Positions 44,215 to 55,449 of a stretch of 64,000 bases of DNA are shown piece after piece; the stretch's first letter is position 1, and every line of letters begins with the position of its first letter. The position numbers and the translations under genes are program-made. The notes beneath the pieces are model-generated. The model saw only the letters and a program-made list of their open reading frames with translations. It had not been told where the DNA came from and searched no databases. Origin of the DNA: Catonia carolina (taxonomy: Eukaryota; Arthropoda; Insecta; Hemiptera; Achilidae); contig JAQMRL010000003.1 in the NCBI GenBank assembly GCA_035578175.1, forward strand, positions 24,266,419-24,330,418, in the 5' to 3' direction.

Positions 44215-46020
44215 TAGAGTACTGACTGCATTAATGAAGATTAACTACAACTCTGGTAATCCTCTCTAACGTGAATTACCCTTAAAAGAGTGTGCGTACT
44301 CATGTTTGTCCATTCTTTAATATTCTTCAACCATGAGAATTTCCTTCGTCCAGGTCTGTACCTACCCTCACCAAATTTGTTCTCAAGAATAAGTGTGAGA
44401 AGCTCATACTTATCAACCCTGTATAAGTGACCAAAGTAGGCAGACTTTCTTCGTTTGGCTATGCTTATCACCTCATGGTCCACACCCATATGTCTCAAAA
44501 CATCAACGTTCGTAACATGTCCAATCCGTCAAATCCTGACCATTCTTCTTTGTATGAGATCAGCGGTATATGCGTATAATTATAGCGGTATACACTATAT
44601 ACGATATCATTTTAATTTACAATATATTCCATTGATACTAGTTGACTCAGAAGAACAGGAATTTTTAGCAAACAAATAAAAATGGAATACATTCAACAAC
44701 AAAAAAAATTATTGACAGTAATTGAACCACTAAAACTTACCTTTTTAGAAACAACAATCTAAATTATCAATTTTCTTTTAAACCTTGTCTACGTATACAT
44801 TCTTCTAATCTGTTGCTCAGGTCCCCATTAATTGCTGCAACATCTAGCTGAGATACATTAACCTTGCTGGCATGTAAACGGGGTTCATGAACTTCTTTAG
44901 GGTTGCTGTCTGCCCAATAACGATAGTTTTGTTTATTCACATTACTCGTACGGTTGAAATGGACCTCATCTGGCATCCACACCTCGTCTAAAAATTCATT
45001 GTCCTCGTTTATGTTTGTCATAATTTGCTGACACAATTGTAATTGCAATGGTGATCGTTCTCCTTCAGTTTTTGCTCAATTTGCAGGTTGTACGGATGAA
45101 AATTTAAATCAAAATTGAGAATTCGGTGAACCTTGGTACACTTTAACCACAGCTGCTTGCTTACGAACTGAACTGTTAGACTGAAACGCGTACAGTTTCG
45201 ATATTCTGTTAAGTACAAACACTTCTTGGCTGTTCTGTCGGTTTATTTTTCAGAGCAGATCCAGTATCCTCAAATTTTTCATCGCTTGTTTCGAAGGAAC
45301 GCGACCATGTTGCCCAAAGTAGAAAAAGCAATGAAACTCTCTGTGCACCTTCCAATTTATCGTTGGTTTGGTAAAACATATTTAAAGCAAAAGCACGCTG
45401 TCTACCATTCCACTCCACCATTATTAATGAATGGCGTGACTTTTTACAGCTCATAGTCCCGCTTTCGTAGTGCTGCCAACTGTATATGGCTGCCACTACA
45501 GACCTCAAAAGTTCCCGTTTTTCTGTCACCTGTTATATATGCCCAAATCCAAAAACTTCTAAACAATTCATAGACTGCATACCCAAAGTTAATGTTTCAA
45601 TACCACACAGCAAAACATTGTAAATAATATTTAGACATATATCTTTACAAACCTATATCTTACAAGAAGTGGAATTGTATTATTAACTAGCAAATTCTTC
45701 ATGTTAATACAAACCCCAGTCTTGCCATTTTAATATGACCTTCTACTTGACTTGTGGCTCCAGAACTGCTGTAATCCAGCTTCCTAAATACTTAAATTTT
45801 TGAACCTGCTCAATAGGTTAATCATCAACAAGTAGTTCACATAGAGTGTAAGGAACCTTACTAATAACTATCATTTAGTTTTCAGTTAGTTGATTTTCAG
45901 ACCAAGAACCTCCTTCTCTTTAGAAATCCTATACATCAAGTGCTGAAATGTTTCTGCTGAATATACAAAAATGACTGTATCATCAGCATATCTTATAATC
46001 AATAAGAAGTAGGCCTACAT
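44215..46020 (-). mobile_element. Decayed LINE split by a DNA transposon
   Basis: Minus strand. 46020-45539 holds the RT palm and thumb (RYADDTVIF near 45996-45966, then VQKFKYLGSWIT and SILLYGVET). Coding resumes at 44554 with RRMVRI, GHVTNVDVLRHM, KRRKSAYFGHL and GRRKFSWLKNIKEW down to 44241. The interval 44555-45538 is a separate transposon inserted at a TA-containing site in the conserved FEMWxYxRRM block. Several stops show the LINE is dead. Confidence 0.7.
44555..45538 (-). mobile_element. DUF4817-type DNA transposon, internally deleted, in LINE
   Basis: On the minus strand, 45529-45209 reads MVEWNGRQRAFALNMFYQ, LEGAQR and KFEDTGSALKNKPT, the N-terminal DUF4817/HTH part of an insect Tc1-related transposase. 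After frameshifts, 45120-44767 reads LDLNFHPYNLQI, LQLCQQIMT, VWMPDEVHFNRTSNVNKQN with the first catalytic acidic residues, and then jumps after HASKVNV to the C-terminal VAAINGDLSNRLEECIRRQG. The part with the second and third Asp is deleted. Exact ends are uncertain. Confidence 0.7.
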
Positions 46021-46054
46021 CTTCCAGCTTAATCCCATCAAAAGTATTATAAGC

Positions 46055-46250
46055 TCACTTAAATACTAGGTTTGAGTACAGAGCGTATTCATATTGGTAC
46101 CCATACAAGTCATATAGGTACTTAAGCCACGATGTTTTCCTTCGACCTTGACCCCATTTACCCATTATTTTATTTTGCATAATATTTTGCAATAATCTAT
46201 ATTTCTGACCTCTTACCCTACATCTAAAATATTCTAATTTCCTATTTTGG
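46055..46250 (-). pseudogene. LINE ORF2 C-terminal scrap
   Basis: The minus-strand frame includes RKLEYFRCRVRGQKYRLL and GQGRRKTSWLKYL, the GHxxRGxxY...GRRKxSWL pattern of LINE C-termini. It lies just upstream of the split LINE and belongs to a different copy. Confidence 0.65.
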
Positions 46251-46423
46251 CAATATGGTAAATGGTAACTACCAAAAAATACGAAAGAAGTGATAAAACC
46301 AAAGTAGAAGAAATATGAAACAAGTAAATTATATTGTTCAAAATTTGAAATCATAATGTAAAAGTGCATATTAAAATTGTGGATTTTAATCTACTTTAAA
46401 AAATTGAATAACAAAATTAAAAT

Positions 46424-46617
46424 GCCGGCCGCATTGGCGCAGTTGGTAACGTGCTCGCCTCTCATCATGCGGTCCTGGGTTTGAATCCCACTCAGGCACG
46501 GCATATTTTCATATGTTACAAAATATCATTTCATCCTCCATCGTATAATAGTTACACCCCAACGTCGTCGCTAATGACTGTTGTAGTTGATGCGACGTTA
46601 AATAAATGAAAAAAAAA
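46424..46617 (+). mobile_element. SINE-A, copy 4, with 11-bp TSD
   Basis: Target-site duplication AAAATTAAAAT at 46413-46423 and 46618-46628. Box A TGGCGCAGTTGG and box B GGTTTGAATCC are present, with an A-rich tail. Confidence 0.93.
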
Positions 46618-46628
46618 AAAATTAAAAT

Positions 46629-48559
46629 AACTTAAATTTCTGAAAATCTATTGTAGTATTTGTTTTAAAATTGTTATCTAAAGCAAAATAACTTTATTTC
46701 AATGAAAGTTGTTGGAAATGAGAGAATTGTATGGTACGGTATTTTTTTTTAATTAAAACAAAATTTTAAAATAAATTTTTATTCTTTTTTAATTTTGTAG
46801 GTGATGAAGTATATTATATTTAATTGACAAAAAGTCTGTGGCTGGTTTGTCATACATCCATTAACATTATTAGTAAAAATAAAATATTTATTACCACGCT
46901 TCAAACCCTTAATATTCCACGTAAAAAAAGAAAATAAACTCCATTGTTAGGCAAGGGAACTATTTAGAATTTGGAGTACAAAAATTTGCAAAAGTCCATT
47001 TGATTAATTTTTTTAACAATTCATCGATCATTTTATTCGCTACACAGAAATAATTCATTAGTATTAATAAAATTCATTAATTTACTTCATTAATTACTAT
47101 TAAAAATAATACATCAAAAATTTTCTTAAACTAGTATTATAATAAATTATTATTAATAATCACAGCGAGACTTAAGCAAATTTGAAAAATATATAAAAAA
47201 AATTCAGTGATAGTTCCTTTTAATTGAATTTCATAGTGTAGATATTTTAAATTAATAAAACAATAAAATTATTATTATTATTATTACAGATTGTACTGGT
47301 ACATATGAATATTTTTAAGATAACTACATAATGTTTATTAGATAAATCTAATATTTTAATATAATATTAATAAAATATATTTAAAAATAAAATAAATAAT
47401 AGAAATTTGAAAATAAAATATTTTATGGTAGGAATTTGTAGGAGTTCTGATGTTTATATTATTTATGTTTGATTAAGGTACTGGTTTCCAAATCTATTTT
47501 TTCTGATTTCTTTATATAGCTACACAAATCTATGTATTTAAAAAGTAAAATTGCTTCCAATGTATTTTAAATGGGAATTCTATTAACTCCTAAACACAGA
47601 GTTCTACTTAAAAGATTTTTATATATTTTACATGGTTTTAAAGAGCATTCTTTCCTTATTAGCCCAAAAGTTTTAAACTTGATATTCATGCTAATACGAG
47701 CTTCGTTTTACGAAATTAAAAGATTAAATTTCATTTACAACGTAATGTAATACGGTTCTCCCACATTTACCCCCTCCGTAGCCATATTTCATAATCATAC
47801 AGGATATGTGCACCTCTCTTCTCATCACAGAACAGACTCAGTCAGTAGACATTGCGTTAATGTTCTTTTATTTAAAGTTTTTCAAGCCCGTTCTTTTCAG
47901 GATGAAACTATTGCATTACTGTGCTTTAGTTGTTACTCACCATTTTGCTAAGAACAGTTAAGTTTGTTGTTAATTTAAATCATTTATTTAATGATAAAAA
48001 TTAAAAAACTTGGGTTTGAAACCCAAGAACACTGTGCAAATTTATTTGCACAGGTCCGCTAGGCTAGTAATTTTTTACAATTTAAAATGAAATTTTGCTG
48101 AAAAGAAAATTAATGGAAGTATTCAATATACCGACATAAACGTGATCTTCACAAACTGATTGTGTCTGCTTAAAGGTTGTAAACCAATTTTATTTTTAAA
48201 TATAATGAATTTGAAGGAAAAAATCCATGTACTCCAAGCATTTTAAAACTGGATTTCGGAATTTGATGTCATTTAACCTCAAATTATTTTCTCAACACTA
48301 AAATTACATGTACTTCCACTCTGAAGTCAGTTCAATATTTCTGTTAAAATTATAAATAAAAACTCAATTGAAACTGTTTAAAATATATGAAAAATATTGA
48401 AAAGTGTTTTTTAATTTAGAGGAGAGCCAACGGAGGACATTGATCAGTGAGAATACTCCAGAAAATCTAAAATATATTAAACTTGAAATTTGAATTAAAA
48501 TTTGTTAAAATATTAATGTAGGTAGGTTAAATTTATAATTTGTCTTATCCATCATTATT
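46629..48559. other. AT-rich stretch with a double palindrome
   Basis: Mostly unrecognised AT-rich DNA. Two adjacent hairpins lie at 48009-48053. No coding signal. Confidence 0.5.
48009..48053. repeat. Two adjacent perfect hairpins
   Basis: CTTGGGTTT G AAACCCAAG (48009-48027) is followed 4 bp later by CTGTGCAAAT TT ATTTGCACAG (48032-48053). Stems of 9 and 10 bp are perfect. Confidence 0.85.
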
Positions 48560-48670
48560 TCAGTAATTAATTGAATGATGATGCCTTCATAATCCTTGGC
48601 GTGTGCATAGGTAACGATATGAGGTGAAATACAAATGCAAACTTTCCAGATATGACCGGGAAACAAATAC
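48560..48670 (-). mobile_element. SINE-D related fragment
   Basis: On the minus strand, TTCCCGGTCATATCTGG then CATATCGTTACCTATGCAC match the body of SINE-D after box B. Head and tail are not clear. Confidence 0.5.
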
Positions 48671-49795
48671 AGGACTTCCAGCATAGAAGACAAATAATGA
48701 TAATTTATAATTAAATAAAATAAATTTGATCACTTTGGTGATTTGGTAAACCTTAACTTAAAAATCCTAGATCTCATCCATGGCTTCTTGAAAATATTTT
48801 ACACATAAAAGTAATTGGTGTATGATATTTTGTTTTAGATGCCAATGATCAAGCAAATAATTAAAATTAAAAAAAAACTTATTTTGTAAAATAACTTTAA
48901 CTCTGTGTATAACAAAATATTTTATAGAAAAAATAACAAATAATTTTAAAATATGTTTGATGAACTTTTAAAAATAATTAATAATACTCAAGAATCTAAA
49001 ATTTGTGGACTATTTTAAAAATTTATTTCACATAAAATTTAGATTGGGAAATCAGTTCTCTTCTCATTACCAAGATGATTAAATTATATTTTCCCATATT
49101 TTAACTTCCATTTATTGATAAATCAATTACTTATAAATAAAATATTATATGCAATTTGTATCAAACATTATACATACGTATGTATTTTATATTTATAAAA
49201 AAATAAATATAATTTTTTTGATATTATCACATTTACTTATTGTAAAATATTATTTATTATTACTGTATAAGTTTCATACAATATTTTTTTATTCATTTTT
49301 ATTTTTATTTTTTTATATCTAAATATGTTATTTTTATAATGAAATTAATATAAATGTATTCTGTGATTGTCTAATTACCGTATCAACAAACAATTAATCC
49401 GAAACACTTTAATTTAAAAAATAGTTGTGTAGTTTAAAAAAAATAATTAAATTGTTTTATTTATTTGTGATTTTTAGGTTATTTTTAAAGCAATATTTTT
49501 TTCGGTTTTATACTATGTGCAAATAGGATGCAGTAAACTATGTATGAATGTTTTGTAAATTTTTGTAGTGAAATTAATGTTTTTATTAGAGAGAAATTTA
49601 ATGGCTCGACCGTGATTTCAATGTAAATGTGGGATATACCAGTTACACTGAGAAAATCCAATGGTTCCATGAAATTAAAATTTATTTTTTACAGTTGATG
49701 GTGTGTAAGGTTGATATTTCTACGAATCTGTTGCTGCATCTTGTTTGCATTTTAATAGTTTTGAGTAAATAATTTATTATACAAATTTATTAATA
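48671..49795. other. AT-rich stretch, nothing recognised
   Basis: No coding or repeat signal was seen. Confidence 0.5.
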
Positions 49796-50405
49796 CAGTA
49801 ATACCTTGTTTATCTGGACAAATTGTGGCTGAAAGTGATCTGGAAAATTGAAAATCTGGATAAATGGGAAACAATAAAAAATAAATAATAACAAAATGTA
49901 ATGGGAAAATTAATCATTTATTTATACTTCTTTGAACGGAAACTCATTAAAATATGTTTATATACAAATATTTACTGGTGTTTAATTTTTCTTTTCAAAG
50001 AAATAATTTATTTTTCTTTGTTTTACTTTTACATGGTGTTTAAAAGTAGCAAGATTACACAAATGTTTCACTATCATAAGTTCAGCTGGTGTGAGATTGG
50101 GCTGTTGCTCCAAGCAGGTCTACACCATGATGTTTTCTAGCGATGACTCACCAAGTACATGCGATCTTTAGGTCAAGGCACTAATGCTTTAACAGTGTAT
50201 ACTTTAATTGTACACTTTAAATATTAAAACTTTGATGAGTGTATGATACTGTACAGGTTTTATAGTGTATAATGGTACCGTATCTTGGTTGCAATGTTGT
50301 TCAAATACTTTAAATGTGTGATATTGCGATTTATGAATAAAGCATTTTTTTCCAATCCAGATTGGGTCGCATTGTCCGAACACCTGGATAAATGAGCTAA
50401 TACTG
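49796..50405. mobile_element. pogo/Tigger-like MITE
   Basis: TA flanks CAGTAATACCTTGTTTATC at the left and, inverted, CAGTATTAGCTCATTTATC at the right. The 5' CAGT start with a following TTTATC(T/C)GGA block and TA target are typical of pogo/Tigger elements. The 610-bp interior has no clear transposase; the ORF 49901-50140 is unsupported. Confidence 0.7.
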
Positions 50406-50694
50406 TATTTTTAAGAATTCAACATAAAAATATCTAAATGATTCTATACCTAAGACAGTTTTATTTATAAATAATTTTGTTATTTTTAAAATCTAAATGC
50501 TAACTGATATATCATATACATACAATTAATTTGAAATGTAATTTCATTTAAATAATTTTTTCAATTTCATATCAAAGTATTTTAAACATATTACTATATT
50601 TTTTTATAAAAATAATAATATAAATTTATTCAAAAATGATTGTTTTTAATAACATGAAAAGATGAACAATTAGGATGTTTTCACAATGTTTGTA

Positions 50695-52091
50695 CAGTGA
50701 AATTTCAATTATCTGGATTAACTGTGATAAAGTTCTGAATATTTTGGGTTTCTAAATATTTAAAAATTAATGTTAATTTATGAGTTTAAAGGGAACCTAA
50801 TAGAATGTTAGGAAAATTAACTGGGTTTTTATAATAATCATAATATTAATAGTAAACTGATTACCGAAATATGAATTTTACTGTCTATTTCTATAAATTA
50901 GGAATAAGTAATATCAGCTGCAAGAGTATTACAAATACAATAGGATATTTGTTACATAGGTATGTATCTATGAACAAAACAAAGAGTTTTACATTTTTGA
51001 AGCAAATTCTTCAATATGTATAAATAATAAACAAAAGGTTCATTTTAAAAACATTTGCTCTAAACAAATATGTACCTATACTGTATTTATCTTCTTCTTT
51101 CAAGGATTAGGTCTCGACCGGTTTCTGTATCCATCTTCTAATAGGCCTGCCAACATCTCATGTACCATCTAGCTCATGCTGAATTACCATCGCATGAACC
51201 TGTCAAACAGAATTGCCACCTGTCAGAACTCATTCTACCGAAATGTTTATACCACTTTCATCTTTAATGAAACAGTCAAAGTAAAAAAAATAACTGACTC
51301 CAATAACCTTTATTTTCTCACTTATGGCCAAGAACTCTCAGTTCTTCCCTTATTCTAAAACTCAGAATCTTGTCCAGCAGTGTACATCTATAAGTACTTT
51401 TTAATATATCATTTCATGCGTGGCAGGGTACCCCTTGCTATCACTGAATTTTTGAAATATTTTCATTCGAGTGAGTCATAGGAGGTGAGATATAGCCTCT
51501 GCATAAATCTTCCAGTCCCAGTGACAACATAAAGTGGTGGTACATTATGTAGTTGTCATTCATGTGCTAAGTTCAATTTGCCACCAGGCTCAAATTGCCA
51601 CGGGGATTTGCCACCTACACATGTTATTGCTTTTATTCATTAGTTTTTACATTCAGGAAAATATAACAAAAGTACAAAATTGGGAAAATTTACTTTAGCA
51701 TGGAATCTTCACTTACATGTGTAACTAACTGTAAGGTATAAGACAGAAAAATCAGAACAAAGTTACAAACAAATATTTTTCATTTATTAATAAAAATCTG
51801 CTGGATAAGTTACAAAAGATGATCTTAAGTATAATTTATGAACACATGATTTTTGTATAAATTTTGAAAAATAGATTTGAGGTACAGTGAACCAATATTA
51901 TAAAAGTACTGGCTTCAATATTTTAACTATTAAAAATTAATTGCTCATTAAAACAGTTTTATAACTAAGTATTCTTTACAAAACTCATTGTTTATAAAAT
52001 TGAAATTTTTTACCTAAGGAATGTTAGTCTTCCAGAAGAAGGTAATCTATTCGTAGATAAGTAGAAGGGTTTGATAATTGAAGTTTTACTG
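50695..52091. mobile_element. Possible second pogo-like element
   Basis: CAGTGAAATTTCAATTATC at 50695 and, inverted, CAGTAAAACTTCAATTATC ending at 52091, each preceded by TA. The ends match each other better than those of 49796. The 1.4-kb interior contains an antisense LINE 3' scrap (51090-51160). Confidence 0.6.
51085..51165 (-). pseudogene. LINE 3' end, same family as 60796-62290
   Basis: On the minus strand, AGAAGATGGATACAGAAACC then ACCTAATCCTTGAAAGAAG parallel the last codons and GAA-rich tail of the LINE at 62220-62290. Confidence 0.6.
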
Positions 52092-52093
52092 TA

Positions 52094-52608
52094 TGTTTAT
52101 TTATTTTATATTAATTATCACAGATATTCTTAATTATTTAGGAGAAATAGACCGCCAACAATGATTTCTTGAGTTAATTATTTGTAAAATAATGTGTTTG
52201 AATTTAAAATAACCAGAAATTGTTTTGTATTCAACACGTGTTGCAAAGAGCAAATTGAAATTCAATTTAACCTCTTCTAATATTATAAAATGATAATAAT
52301 AGCTTCTGCAATGAACAACGAATAGAAGCCTTTGCCTTGTATATGATGCTTGAAAAGTCTAAGGGTAATGGGAAGATTCATTAAAAAAAATTAATTTGTC
52401 TAATTATAAATTTTAAAAAGGAAATATTTTATTTTTTCTTTTGTTATCAATTCTCAGATTGGTAGGCAGCAGCTCACCACATCACTCTTCTATTAACTTT
52501 ATTCTTGTTAACTATCACATCCTTCAAAACTTGCTGAAAATACTGAAATCTAGGTCTTCTAGTATTTATACCCTTCTTAAAAATAACCATCTTTTATTGT
52601 TTAGGACT
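52094..52608. other. AT-rich stretch, nothing recognised
   Basis: No coding or repeat signal was seen before the hAT-like end. Confidence 0.5.
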
Positions 52609-52889
52609 CAGTGGTTCTCAACCTTTCGGGCACTGTGCCCCCCTTTGAAAACTGATGTGAGGTCACCCCCTCACTACTAAGAGTGGTCAAAACAAGTGGT
52701 AGCCTACAATCGGAATAAGAAAGAGAAGCCTGATCACAGTGTTGCCAGAGTAGGACAATTATCATGTTATTGCAATAACATGTTATTGCTAGACTCTGCT
52801 AAAGTACAATGTACAAAAGAGTACGATAATTTTGAAAATATATATGCGACTACAAAACTGAGTAAATTATAGTTTACTTCTTAATTTTT

Positions 52890-53852
52890 ACTTTCTCTTG
52901 CCTATATGAATATATAGGAAGGAAAGTATTGTTTTCATGTCGATTTTTCGAAATCGAGTTTTCACCGGATCTATACGTTTTCAGACCCCCTGAACCCAAA
53001 AAACATGTTTTTAGCGATTGGTCTGTGTGTGTGTGTGTGTGTGTGTGTCTATGTGTGTGTGTGTGTCTGTGTGTGAACAGAATATCTCAAGAACGGAACA
53101 TCGTACGAACTTGAAACTTGAAACTTAAGTTACATACCACTACTGGACGCGACACGAACATTTTTATCAAAATCGGTCAACCGGAAGTGGTAGTTTATTC
53201 GTATAATTTTTCAGTTTTTTGCGATTTTCTCAAAAACTGGTCCTACGATTTTTTTTAAAATCGCCTATTTTACTCAATTTTTTATTCTCTACAAGATAGG
53301 GTAGGCGCCATGTTTGCTGAAATTCTCGGTGAGGCTGTTTTCACGTAAAAACGTTGTTTTTTTAAGATTACGGCTTTAATATAAATTTTAGCGCAAAAAC
53401 TTATATAATAAAAGTTGTAGAGAATTTAAAAACCTACAACTTCTGTTTCAAACATTTTTTTGTATAACGCTTAGTTTAGCGGTAATTTGCGATTTTCTGT
53501 TTTTTTTCTCACGAAAACGTGAGAAAAATTGATTTTTTTTAAGATTTCGGCCTTAGTATGCATTTTACGACAAAAGTGTATATAATTTAATTTATAGAAA
53601 ATTAAAAGATCTACAACTTTTAATTAAAGCATTTTTCTCTACAGAGCCTAGTTTAGAGAGAAAGAGTGATTTTCCGTATTTCTAAGCCAAACTGAGGTTG
53701 ATTTTCATTTTGCATCATTCACTCATGATTAAAATAAGGTTATGTTTTTGAGGTTAGTTTTTTGTTTATTTCTAATATTTTATAAATAATGTTAGGTTTA
53801 TTGTTAATTATTTGCATTGGCAAGAGAAAGTTGTGTGAGTGTTTCACACCAG
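52890..53852 (+). mobile_element. HINE-like repeat, copy 4 (full length)
   Basis: Reference copy. The 5' inner repeat ACTTTCTCTTGCC (52890-52902) is exactly inverted at the 3' side as GGCAAGAGAAAGT (53819-53831). A hairpin GTGTGA-GTGTT-TCACAC follows at 53833-53849, then CAG. A GT microsatellite lies at 53022-53074 in the 5' quarter. Short subterminal inverted repeats, an internal microsatellite and a 3' stem-loop are the hallmarks of DINE-1/HINE elements. No coding capacity. Confidence 0.8.
53022..53074. repeat. (GT)n microsatellite in HINE-like copy 4
   Basis: GT units with CT and AT interruptions, at the same internal position as the array at 5820-5900. Confidence 0.95.
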
Positions 53853-54028
53853 ATTTTTTTAAATACACTCACACCTCCCCTGAAATTCTTCTATGCCCCC
53901 AGGAAAAGCACCACTAGAAAGTATCATCCATTAAAATATGGTTTATCAATTCGGTTTTTTAATCTTTAAGGGGACTGTGGATTGAAACATCATGAAAGTT
54001 TTCGATTTTCTGTTTTTAACCTTAAAAT

Positions 54029-54406
54029 TGCCCACAATGGGCAGGTGGAGTGTTAAATTAATTGCACTAGATCTGTTGGTTCCAGGGCTACAAAAAATAG
54101 TTCTGTTTCTTATCACATAGTCAGCCAATCATATGACTGAACAAATAGTTCAGTCAGAGTTATCTCAGAGTTATTCCCTCTGAGAGTCATGAGTTTCACT
54201 ATACAGTCAGACTCTGTGGTGAATGAAGTGAAGGTGTCATTTGCAGGAAGGAAATTGGATACTTTTTGAAGGGCCTGGCATGCTGATAAGTGTACTCTTT
54301 CAACTCAGTGAGGAAGGCAATAGTAAACCACCTCACTTCTCGTTTCTACTTAGTAAAACCTCTAGAGGTTCATATCAGCCTTTCAGCTGTTGATCTAAAC
54401 AACAAC
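54029..54406 (+). mobile_element. SINE-C, copy 6, with 11-bp TSD
   Basis: Target-site duplication AACCTTAAAAT at 54018-54028 and 54407-54417. The family body is recognisable but carries deletions near 54140-54170. It ends in AACAACAAC. Confidence 0.92.
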
Positions 54407-54417
54407 AACCTTAAAAT

Positions 54418-54985
54418 ATTGTTTGAAATTCCCGCTTTAAAATGATGTATTTGTACCAGATTTGTAGGTAGTGTAGAAATGTTTTTATGATTTATTTTGT
54501 TATCGTATGTTTAGTAAGAAAGTTAATTTTATTGGACAACTTTAAATGCATTTTCTCTAAACTTTATTTTTTTATACTTGGGTCACGTTTTTCAGCTCCC
54601 ATAAAACATATAACAAATAATTTTTTTCAGGTTGTAGAGGCTGTTATGCTCTATCAACTGAATATCTAGTTTTCAAAAATATTTAATAGTTTTGGAAAAC
54701 AATTTTTTTTTTAAAAATGTTGACCTCAAAAATCATATTTTTTTTTTAAAAAATTACCAAAACTCTAACAGAACAACAACTTATACATTTAAAATGTGTA
54801 AAAGGAATTGATCTTTAATATAAAAAAATTAGGATTCTATCACAATATTGGTTCCTGCAAAATAATATGTACCTTTGTTAATATTGAGTAAGATAGCGAT
54901 GTACCCTTAACAATTTACACGTTTCCCTTCCTACTCAGATTGAAAATACATTCTACCTTTTCATCTATTCAGATCAGTTTTGTTT
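54418..54985. other. AT-rich stretch, nothing recognised
   Basis: No coding or repeat signal was seen. Confidence 0.5.
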
Positions 54986-54989
54986 TTGC

Positions 54990-55410
54990 GATATTTTACA
55001 GTTATTGCCATTTTTCACATCCCAAAATTAAAACCTTCACTATCCATTCGATCACCTACCTCTTCATCTCTATTACTCCACCAATCCATAGTGGTGGTGT
55101 CCTCTTTTACTTCTCTCCTGGGTCCATTTCCATACCCTGCCGGACCCATTGAATTCATTCATCTGATGAAGGTATATATACCACAATCATGAATTTTTTG
55201 CAGTTTCATCTAATATACTGTTTTAATTTTGTCCTTTTTCCTAGATTTCTTTATTCCTTACGTGGTCTAACCTCAAAATCCAACTTCTTCTCTGGAAGTC
55301 TATGTACAACAATCATCCTCTTACTTCTTTATTTCAATTCCCATGTTTCTGCGATGTACACCATAATACTTTGCTTGATTGCTCTTCCAATCTTTCCTTG
55401 ATTCCAAATT
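54990..55410 (-). pseudogene. Very decayed LINE C-terminal region
   Basis: Minus-strand fragments with frame changes resemble the C-terminal layout of the LINE at 8064: an AETWELK-like YGSETW block near 55360, a YIHLHQMNE-like WYGHLHRM block near 55175, and EVGDRMDSEGF near 55050. The + strand ORFs over it are shadows. Confidence 0.4.
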
Positions 55411-55449
55411 TTTCCTTGAGCACAAATCGAGTTTAGCAGATTTCACGTT

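Larger units (their letters stand above)
52609..53916. mobile_element. hAT-like element interrupted by a HINE-like copy
   Basis: The left end CAGTGGTTCTCAACCTTTC and the right end (inverted) TAGTGGTGCTTTTCCTGG are related. GTGCCCCCC-type blocks follow at the left and GCCCCCAGG precedes the right end. CAGTGGTTCTCAACC is a classic hAT MITE terminus. The 8-bp flanks no longer match. The HINE-like copy at 52890-53852 makes up most of its length. Confidence 0.65.
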
